From: Magnetovibrio sp.
GTDB taxonomy: Bacteria > Pseudomonadota > Alphaproteobacteria > Rhodospirillales > Magnetovibrionaceae
Length of the DNA stretch: 64,000 bases
NCBI GenBank assembly: GCA_026196495.1
Contig: JAPHSY010000001.1
Coordinates: 62,001 to 126,000, forward strand
Direction: 5' to 3'
Position numbers and translations under genes: made by a program. The notes under the pieces are model-generated. The model saw only the letters and a list, made by a program, of their open reading frames with translations. It made no database searches and had not been told where the DNA came from. This document shows, piece by piece, positions 57,654 through 64,000 of the stretch; position 1 is the first letter of the stretch, and the number at the start of each line of letters is the position of its first letter.

Positions 57654-59120
57654 CTATTGGCCCATACGGGCAATGGTGTTGGTGGTGCTTTGTCCGTCCA
57701 CCAATTCTGCTAACACAACTTTGCCGCCATAGCTTTGAACAATGTCGGCACCGACCACGGTGTCGATGGTGTAATCGGAACCCTTGATCAAGACATCCGG
57801 TTTCAGGGACTCAATCAACTGAAGCGGTGTTTCATCACTGAAGATCACGATGAGATCGACAACGCTTAACGCACCCAAAACGGCAGCGCGGGAGGCTTCG
57901 GTTTGTACCGGACGGGTTTCGCCTTTGAGCAAACGTACAGAGGTGTCGGAGTTTAAACCCACGACCAATTTGTCACACGCACCGCGCGCTTGGGTTAGCA
58001 AGGAAATGTGACCGGGGTGAAGCAAATCAAAACAGCCATTGGTAAAACCGACCTTCAGGTTTTGTCCGCGCCATTTGTTTAACTGAATGTCGGCTTGGTC
58101 GAGATCGGCCAGTTTGGCTTCGGCTTCGCCAATATCTTGGTGATGAAGGGCGCGCGAGAGTTCTGGTGCGCTGACCGTTGCGGTGCCGGATTTGGCAACC
58201 ACAATACCGGCGGCGGTGTTGGCAAGACTTGCGGCATCAACCATGTTGGCACCAGCCGCCAAGGCTAGCGCCATGGTCGCAACCACGGTATCGCCTGCAC
58301 CGGAAACATCGAACACTTCACGTGCCTGTGCGGTGAGGTGCTGCGGTTGGTCCAAGCGGGTGCTGACCAAGGTCATGCCTTCGGCACTGCGTGTGGCCAG
58401 CACCCCTTTAAGACCACAGGTGTTCATCAGATGTTGGCATGCGGCAATGACGTCTTCATCGGTTGCCACGGGCATTTGGGTGGCTTCGGACAATTCTTTT
58501 TTGTTGGGCGTAACCAGATCCGCGCCTTTGTAGCGACTGTAATCCACGCCCTTGGGATCCACGATGATGGGCACACCTGCTTTGTTGGCTGTTTCAATCA
58601 CACACGCGATCACGGCGTCAGATAAAAAGCCTTTGCCATAATCGGATAAAATGACCGCACCAAAGCCGTTACCCAAGCTGGACACCTGATCCAAGACCTG
58701 GGCTTCCAAGCCTTCGCGCATGGCATCTGTGGTTTCCGTATCGGCGCGCATCAATTGCTGTGTGCCGCCGACAAATCTGGTTTTCAACGTGGTCTTGCGG
58801 GCACAATCAATGACCAAGTCGGCGGTGATGGTGTCCAAGGATTTGACCAAGTACTGAACTTCGCGCCCGGCGTCGTCATCGCCCACCACGGCAACAAAGC
58901 GTGCACCGCCGCCCAAAGCCGAAATGTTGTTCACAACGTTGCCCGCGCCACCCAGCATGGCAGATTGCTTTTCGATACGCAGAACCGGGATTGGCGCTTC
59001 GGGTGAAATCCGTTCCACTGTGCCGGAAACGTAGCGGTCCAACATGACGTCGCCAACGCACAGAACGTGTGCGGTGCCTAATTGGTCGATGAGGTCGGTC
59101 AGATTGGAAAGTGCACTCAT
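57654..59120 (-). CDS. hldE: Bifunctional heptose-7-phosphate kinase / heptose-1-phosphate adenylyltransferase
   Basis: Makes ADP-heptose precursor for the LPS core. The N-terminal PfkB/ribokinase-type domain has GGAGNVVNNISALGG and the ATP-anion-hole motif FDVSGAGDTVVATMALALA. The C-terminal nucleotidyltransferase has VGFTNGCFDLLHPGHISLL. 488 residues, ATG start. Its presence implies a heptose-containing LPS inner core. A sugar-nucleotide SDR gene is just upstream on the same strand. Confidence 0.95.
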   Translation of the reverse strand: MSALSNLTDLIDQLGTAHVLCVGDVMLDRYVSGTVERISPEAPIPVLRIEKQSAMLGGAGNVVNNISALGGGARFVAVVGDDDAGREVQYLVKSLDTITADLVIDCARKTTLKTRFVGGTQQLMRADTETTDAMREGLEAQVLDQVSSLGNGFGAVILSDYGKGFLSDAVIACVIETANKAGVPIIVDPKGVDYSRYKGADLVTPNKKELSEATQMPVATDEDVIAACQHLMNTCGLKGVLATRSAEGMTLVSTRLDQPQHLTAQAREVFDVSGAGDTVVATMALALAAGANMVDAASLANTAAGIVVAKSGTATVSAPELSRALHHQDIGEAEAKLADLDQADIQLNKWRGQNLKVGFTNGCFDLLHPGHISLLTQARGACDKLVVGLNSDTSVRLLKGETRPVQTEASRAAVLGALSVVDLIVIFSDETPLQLIESLKPDVLIKGSDYTIDTVVGADIVQSYGGKVVLAELVDGQSTTNTIARMGQ

Positions 59121-59165
59121 GGCATTTCTCTTAGATCGTATACAGGTAACGACTTGTACTGGGAC

Positions 59166-60125
59166 TTAAGGCTGTTCGTCAATGAGGGCCTTAAAATGGT
59201 CAATGGTGTGCTTCAAGCCTTCGTCCAAAGAAACACTGGGTTGCCAGCCCAAATGCTTGCGTGCTTGGTCAATGTTGGGACAGCGTTGTAGGGGGTCATC
59301 CACGGGTAAATCTTGATAGATCAATTCAGAAGACGATCCGGTCTGGGATATAATCTGTTCGGCCAGTTCTTTGATGGTGAATTCGTTGGGGTTGCCCAGG
59401 TTAAACGGGCCAATGACATCGTCGTCTGCGGCCATAAAGGCCAAAAAACCGTCAATCAAGTCATCGACATAACAAAAAGAGCGCGTTTGTGATCCGTTCC
59501 CATAAATGGTGATGGGTTTGTTTTGCAGCGCTTGCATAATGAAGTTGGATACCACACGACCATCATTGGGGTGCATGCGTGGACCATAGGTGTTGAAAAT
59601 GCGTGCCACACGGATATTGGCGCCGTACTGGCGGTGGCTGTCGAAAAACAGGGTTTCGGCACAACGCTTGCCTTCGTCATAACACGCCCGTGGGCCAATC
59701 GGGTTGACGTTGCCATGGTAATCTTCGGTTTGGGGGTGGATTTCCGGGTCACCGTAGACTTCAGAAGTGGAGGCCTGCAAGATTTTGGCACCGATCCGCT
59801 TGGCCAATCCCAACATGTTGATGGCCCCGTGTACCGATGTCTTGGTGGTTTGCACCGGGTCGTGTTGGTAATGGATCGGCGATGCCGGACATGCCAGATT
59901 GTAAATTTCATCAACTTCTACATAAAGTGGGAAGGTGACGTCATGGCGCATCAGTTCAAAGCGGGGATTGTTGACCAAGTGGACGATGTTATCGCGTGGT
60001 CCGGTGAAAAAATTGTCCACACACAACACATCGTGGCCTTGGGTCAAAAGCCGCCCACACAGGTGTGAGCCCAAAAAACCGGCTCCGCCTGTCACCAAAA
60101 TGCGTTTGCGTTCAAAAATCGGCAT
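59166..60125 (-). CDS. UDP-glucuronate decarboxylase (UXS)-like SDR epimerase/dehydratase
   Basis: Extended short-chain dehydrogenase/reductase of the NDP-sugar type. The NAD site is [16 protein letters not shown]. The UXS-like stretch [17 protein letters not shown], the catalytic Tyr-Lys in [16 protein letters not shown], and [18 protein letters not shown] are all present. This pattern matches UDP-xylose synthases closely; an epimerase role is less likely. 319 residues from ATG at 60125, six bases after AGGAGG. It probably makes UDP-xylose for surface polysaccharide, next to hldE. Confidence 0.88.
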   Translation of the reverse strand: MPIFERKRILVTGGAGFLGSHLCGRLLTQGHDVLCVDNFFTGPRDNIVHLVNNPRFELMRHDVTFPLYVEVDEIYNLACPASPIHYQHDPVQTTKTSVHGAINMLGLAKRIGAKILQASTSEVYGDPEIHPQTEDYHGNVNPIGPRACYDEGKRCAETLFFDSHRQYGANIRVARIFNTYGPRMHPNDGRVVSNFIMQALQNKPITIYGNGSQTRSFCYVDDLIDGFLAFMAADDDVIGPFNLGNPNEFTIKELAEQIISQTGSSSELIYQDLPVDDPLQRCPNIDQARKHLGWQPSVSLDEGLKHTIDHFKALIDEQP

Positions 60126-60248
60126 AAAAGTCCTCCTGGACCTGCACGGTATCATTACCGAACAGTCCTGAAAAGATCACATATGGCGAAAAGCGGCTGT
60201 GATTTCAGTCACGTGCCCGACACTGTATACGAAACGACATGTCTGCTT

Positions 60249-60989
60249 TTAGGTGGAGAGAAAGCGTTGTTCGGTGCCTTCCAGGGACACCGCCGTCAAG
60301 GTTCCGGAACACCACGCCCGGGTATCAATGGCAATGCGGTTGCTGAGTACGTCCGGCACGATTACGGGAGAATGGCCGTGCACAATCATGGCACCAAAAT
60401 CGTGTTGTGCATCAAGAAATGAAGCTCTGATCCACATCAGATCATCAGGATCTTGGTTTTGGAGGCTGACACCAGGGCGCACACCGGCATGAACGAAGGC
60501 ATAGCCCCCTTCGCGGTGTATGGATTTCATGGATTCCAACAAGCGGTGATGTGACGCGGGCATGGCTTGGTTGAGGCTGTCTCGCATGACTGAAACATCT
60601 TCGTCATCTGACAAATACGGGACGTTGTAGCTGGTCAAAGTCGCCATGCCACCACAATTAAACCAAATGTCGGGCTCGCTGCCGCTCATAAAGTCCTGCA
60701 TCAATTGCTCGTGGTTGCCCTTGATGAAGTGGATTTCAAACGTATCGAAGGGTGGTTGGGTGTGTAGCTCAGTCAATGCATTGAGCACACCAAAACTGTC
60801 CGGCCCGCGGTCCACTAAATCCCCCAGCATCACCAAAACCCGGCGATTTGGGGCTGTTTTGCTATCCTGGGCGATGGTGTTGAGCAGACGCTCCAACAAA
60901 TCCAAGCGCCCATGTACATCTCCAATAGCATAAACACGTGTGTTCTCAGGGATGTGGGCGTGTTTTTGGGGCAAGCTTTTGTCCATCAT
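60249..60989 (-). CDS. Calcineurin-like metallophosphoesterase (protein phosphatase/Ap4A hydrolase type)
   Basis: A 246-residue dinuclear-metal phosphatase. The metal-binding motifs are all present: YAIGDVHGRLDLLERLL (GDxHG), VMLGDLVDRGPDS (GDxVDRG), HFIKGNHEQLMQDF (GNHE), and histidines in YAFVHAGVRPGVS and MIVHGHSPVIVP. It resembles PrpA/PrpB-type phosphatases and symmetric Ap4A hydrolases; which one cannot be told. It is divergent from the degenerate GGDEF-EAL genes. Confidence 0.88.
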   Translation of the reverse strand: MMDKSLPQKHAHIPENTRVYAIGDVHGRLDLLERLLNTIAQDSKTAPNRRVLVMLGDLVDRGPDSFGVLNALTELHTQPPFDTFEIHFIKGNHEQLMQDFMSGSEPDIWFNCGGMATLTSYNVPYLSDDEDVSVMRDSLNQAMPASHHRLLESMKSIHREGGYAFVHAGVRPGVSLQNQDPDDLMWIRASFLDAQHDFGAMIVHGHSPVIVPDVLSNRIAIDTRAWCSGTLTAVSLEGTEQRFLST

Positions 60990-61118
60990 GCCGGTTATGT
61001 GGGGATTGGCCTTAAATTCTCAAGATACTCTAGAATAAAACCAAACAATAGGTCATTGCCTATTAACCACTTATCCGTACCATGGCAGAATCGATATTTT
61101 CAGGAGATTCGCGGCCCG

Positions 61119-62390
61119 ATGGCGGATATTTCGGCGGCCTATACTGGTGGACAGGAACAAAACGCGCCCAGCCATGAAAAACGGCTGTTGGATGTGCTGG
61201 ATCGTATGCGCAATAACCTTGCGGGTACGTTTGCCGTGCATTTGCATTTGTCGGCCTTACGCCCCAGTCATCGTCAGCCGCATTTTCTGCGTATGGTGTC
61301 GCGTTCTCTGGATAGTTTGGCATCGAACCAAGACGTGCAAATCTTCAATTTTTCCAATTTAGATGTGGTGCTGTTGTGCCGAAACACCCCCGTCGATGAT
61401 GTTGACGATGCGGTGTTTCGGGTCCGCGCTATGTTTAACGAAGACCCCCTGACCATGAGTGAAGATGGTTCTGCAGAAGACCGTTTTTCCACGTGGTATG
61501 ACGTCACCCAGCCAGGTGATTTGAAAGATTTCACCGAAACCGTGGTTGAGGCCATGGAGCACATTACCGAGGTTGCGGAGCAACAGGGTGAAGCCATGAC
61601 CACGGGCCGTGCGTCCAAAGCCATGCAAGGTGAACCTTTGCTGCCGGATAAGCTGCAACAAATTGCCCAGAAGTTGTTGGAAGTGCGTATTGGTGACTTG
61701 GTTCACCGCCAACCTGCGGTGATGGTATCGGGTGGTAAAAAACAAAAACTGGCATTTCGTGAGCACTACATCGCTATGGAAGAGCTCCGCCAACGCATTG
61801 CCCCGGACATCAACATTTTTTCCAGCCACTGGTTGTTCCAATATTTATCAGAATCCATCGATGCACGGGTATTGGAAGTTTTGTCGCGCCTCGACTTTGC
61901 CAACATGGATGTGCCGGTAAGCGTTAACCTGAATATTTCTACGGTGATGACGCGCCCGTTCCAAAACTTCCATGCTTTGATCGGCGATCACACCGATAAG
62001 GTGGTGGTAGAAATTCAAATTATTGATGTTTTTGCCGATATGGGTGCTTATACCGAAGTGCGCGATTGGCTACAGGACCAAGGCTACAAGGTGATGATTG
62101 ATGGGCTCAATCCACTGACCTTGCATTTCTTCGATCCATCCTTGTTGGATGCGGATATGATTAAAGTAACCTGGGGGCCGGAAGTCAGGGGTGGTATCAG
62201 CCATGATCAAACCGAGCAAATCCGTAATGTGGTTTCAAATATGCCTGCGGGTGGGGTTGTGTTGTCGCGGGTCGATTCTGAAGAAGGGGTGAGCTGGGGA
62301 CTCGGTTTGGGGATTCGGTGCTACCAAGGTCACTTCATCGATAAAGTTGTCGATGCGATGGTGAGCAAGGGGATGATCGGATGGGATTGA
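61119..62390 (+). CDS. Degenerate GGDEF-EAL-like protein 1
   Basis: A 423-residue cytoplasmic protein with two parts. The first (about residues 30-115) follows the strand/helix pattern of a GGDEF domain (VQIFNFSNLDVVLLCRN, VFRVRAMFNEDPL) without a GGDEF motif. The second (about residues 180-420) follows an EAL domain: PVSVNLNISTVMTRPF, VVVEIQIIDVFADMGAY, and a final CYQGHFIDKVVD in place of QGY. The EAL and DDFGxG catalytic motifs are missing (IDGLNP). Probably a c-di-GMP-binding or purely structural protein. The ATG at 61119 follows AGGAGA; the frame is open far upstream. Confidence 0.65.
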   Translation: MADISAAYTGGQEQNAPSHEKRLLDVLDRMRNNLAGTFAVHLHLSALRPSHRQPHFLRMVSRSLDSLASNQDVQIFNFSNLDVVLLCRNTPVDDVDDAVFRVRAMFNEDPLTMSEDGSAEDRFSTWYDVTQPGDLKDFTETVVEAMEHITEVAEQQGEAMTTGRASKAMQGEPLLPDKLQQIAQKLLEVRIGDLVHRQPAVMVSGGKKQKLAFREHYIAMEELRQRIAPDINIFSSHWLFQYLSESIDARVLEVLSRLDFANMDVPVSVNLNISTVMTRPFQNFHALIGDHTDKVVVEIQIIDVFADMGAYTEVRDWLQDQGYKVMIDGLNPLTLHFFDPSLLDADMIKVTWGPEVRGGISHDQTEQIRNVVSNMPAGGVVLSRVDSEEGVSWGLGLGIRCYQGHFIDKVVDAMVSKGMIGWD

Positions 62391-62429
62391 TGACAAACAT
62401 CTTGCGCTCAATGTGGGGGGATTGCTGAC

Positions 62430-63716
62430 ATGGCGATGCGTTCCAGCTCGACCCCCACTCATATGCACCGCCGCACCCAAGAACAATTGTTGTTGGAATA
62501 TTTACGCCGTTTGGAAAATCGTCGCGAAGGCCGTAAGGCCGTGCGCATCAACATTTCCAGCCTGATGCCTGCCAACCGCCGCGAACATCACATCCGTGCG
62601 GCCACCAACAGCTTTGAGGGCTTGGTCAGTGATTTGTCGGGTCAGTTGTTTGAGCTGAAAAATCTTGACATCTTTTTCATCTACAAATCCGAGGTTCATA
62701 CCCGCGTCGAAGACACGGTGCAAAAGGTAAAATTTCTGTTTTCCGATGACCCGCTGTTTGATGAAAAAGAACGTTCTGATGCTGAGTTCGTCAACTGGTT
62801 TGATGTTGAAACAGGCTATGACGACCTAATCAGAATGGTCCGTGAAATGAGCGATGAAGGGGCTGGCGAAAAACGCCCGGCGACCCGCTCCAACGTGCGT
62901 GCGTCTTTGAAGGCCCGCCAAGATCATGGCGATGCGTTGAACCCAGAAATCTTAGGTCGCGCGGTCAAGGCCTTGCAGCGGACCGATTTGACATCTTTGT
63001 TGCGTCGTCAATTTGTCTGTGGCGTTAGCAAAAAGTTGGTGCCTGAACCAATTTTTTCAGAGCTTTATATTTCCATCATGGATCTGCGTGAAACTATGAT
63101 GCCGGGGATTAACCTGACATCCAATCGTTGGCTGTTTCAGTATTTAACTGAAAGCTTGGACAAACGTGTATTGTCCTTATTGTCGAAAACCGATCGTCTT
63201 TCGATCACGGGTGATATTAGCTTTAACGTCAATGTTTCGACGTTGATGAGCCACGAATTCATGGCTTTTGATGACAGCGTTTCGGCGGCACGCCGGGGGT
63301 CCATGGTTCTAGAACTGCAAAAAATTGATATTTTTGCCGACTTGGGTGCGTTCTTGTTTGTGCGTGAATTTTGCCAAGAAAAAGGCTATCGCATTTGCCT
63401 GGATGGACTGACCCATCAAAACCTGTCGATGATCAATCGTGAGCGTCTGGGCGTTGATTATTTCAAGCTTATGTGGAACCCAGCTTTGATTGATGGTGGT
63501 GCGGAAATGCGCAAAAAATTGCGCGATATGATCAAAGAGGCTGGGCGTTCAAAAGTCATCATGGCACGTTGTGATAACCGTGAAGCGGTGGATTTTGGTC
63601 GCTCCGTAGGGATCAATATGTTCCAGGGTCATTTCATCGAACATCTGATTGCCGAAGATGAACGTCGTCGCCAGTTGCTGAAAATCAAGCATCGCATCGA
63701 ACGTGACACTACATAG
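62430..63716 (+). CDS. Degenerate GGDEF-EAL-like protein 2 (paralogue of the preceding gene)
   Basis: A 428-residue protein, 39 bases after its paralogue. Shared blocks include SNRWLFQYLTESLDKRVL (first protein SSHWLFQYLSESIDARVL), ISFNVNVSTLMSHEF, LELQKIDIFADLGAFL, YRICLDGLTHQNLS and GINMFQGHFIEHL. As in the first copy, the EAL catalytic Glu and DDFGxG motif are gone. The N-terminal part reads LDIFFIYKSEVHTRVEDTVQ, again GGDEF-like without the motif. The C-terminus is a charged helix (RRRQLLKIKHRIERD). Probably arose by tandem duplication. ABC transporter gene next. Confidence 0.65.
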   Translation: MAMRSSSTPTHMHRRTQEQLLLEYLRRLENRREGRKAVRINISSLMPANRREHHIRAATNSFEGLVSDLSGQLFELKNLDIFFIYKSEVHTRVEDTVQKVKFLFSDDPLFDEKERSDAEFVNWFDVETGYDDLIRMVREMSDEGAGEKRPATRSNVRASLKARQDHGDALNPEILGRAVKALQRTDLTSLLRRQFVCGVSKKLVPEPIFSELYISIMDLRETMMPGINLTSNRWLFQYLTESLDKRVLSLLSKTDRLSITGDISFNVNVSTLMSHEFMAFDDSVSAARRGSMVLELQKIDIFADLGAFLFVREFCQEKGYRICLDGLTHQNLSMINRERLGVDYFKLMWNPALIDGGAEMRKKLRDMIKEAGRSKVIMARCDNREAVDFGRSVGINMFQGHFIEHLIAEDERRRQLLKIKHRIERDTT

Positions 63717-63721
63717 TAAAT

Positions 63722-64000
63722 ATGGCTCTATTATCTGATCCCATCATTGAAGTAACGGACTTGTACAAGACCTTTGACGATGTTCATGCGGTCGAAGGCA
63801 TTTCCTTTCGTGTTGAACCCGGCCAAACCGTGGCGCTGTTGGGCGGAAATGGGGCGGGCAAAACCACCACCATCTCGATGCTGTTGGGGCTGCTGAGTCC
63901 GACTAAAGGTAGTGTAAAGGTATTGGGGGCTTTGATGCCCGCTGAGCGTCACAAGGCCTTAACCCGTTTAAACTTTTCCAGCCCTTACGTGGATTTACCC
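63722..64000 (+). CDS. ABC transporter ATP-binding protein (3' truncated by window end)
   Basis: The first 93 codons of an ABC ATPase: VTDLYKTFDDVHAVEGISF, then Walker A GGNGAGKTTTISMLLGLLSP. The frame is still open at base 64000, so the signature and Walker B motifs lie outside. The sequence resembles ATPases of ABC-2-type export systems. Its start is five bases after the second GGDEF-EAL-like gene, so they may form one operon. Confidence 0.9.
   Translation, partial: MALLSDPIIEVTDLYKTFDDVHAVEGISFRVEPGQTVALLGGNGAGKTTTISMLLGLLSPTKGSVKVLGALMPAERHKALTRLNFSSPYVDLP

Overview
The window is a continuous piece of a bacterial chromosome, most probably from an alphaproteobacterium of the Rhodospirillales type (Magnetospirillum/Thalassospira-like). 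The gene orders miaB-ybeZ-ybeY-corC-lnt, XRE regulator-metK-trmB, rimP-nusA-ylxR-infB-rbfA-truB-rpsO-pnp, coaBC-dut near ubiB-ubiE, and mutM-enoyl-CoA hydratase-rpsT-dnaA fit that class. So do the Irr-type Fur regulator and the ubiquinone genes. Coding density is high, base composition looks close to half G+C, and there are no insertion sequences, phage genes, CRISPR arrays or tRNA/rRNA genes that I can see.

Layout: 1-5440 is the miaB-to-lnt RNA-processing/envelope operon, with miaB cut by the window edge. 5640-8231 holds an XRE regulator, metK behind a long structured leader, and trmB. 8338-11010 is an accessory four-gene cassette (pseudo-receiver, small coiled coil, pentapeptide-repeat protein, cysteine-rich YkgJ-like protein) lying between trmB and rimP. 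11202-20617 is the transcription/translation operon rimP to pnp. 20820-25501 holds a nitronate-monooxygenase-like flavoprotein, irr, and a rubrerythrin/Fe-S oxidoreductase/DUF3501 set, which together suggest iron and peroxide handling. 25836-28383 has an SH3-domain secreted protein, a TetR regulator and a 2-hydroxyacid dehydrogenase with a structured leader.

28559-33240 (minus strand) reads coaBC-dut-Rrf2 regulator-cysK-ThiF/MoeB-like E1-DsrE; the last four look like a sulfur-assimilation or sulfur-transfer unit. 33382-35722 is ubiE-ubiB (minus). 35852-41510 is putA, mutM, a small secreted protein, enoyl-CoA hydratase and rpsT. 42371-49280 is the replication cluster dnaA-dnaN-recF-gyrB, preceded by a noncoding stretch of more than 700 bases that is a possible origin region. 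49306-57612 carries an Asp-Pro-rich lipoprotein, a TetR regulator, a DUF2339 membrane protein, a class A penicillin-binding protein and a Bcr/CflA efflux pump. 57654-60989 has hldE, a UDP-glucuronate-decarboxylase-like SDR and a metallophosphatase. 61119-64000 has two tandem paralogues that look like catalytically dead GGDEF-EAL proteins, followed by a truncated ABC ATPase gene.

Most of the window is ordinary core genome. The parts that deserve attention are the cassette at 8338-11010, the two structured leaders (metK and the 2-hydroxyacid dehydrogenase), the degenerate GGDEF-EAL pair, the sulfur unit, and the noncoding flanks of dnaA. All calls come from reading the sequence and recalled family knowledge; no database search or folding program was run.
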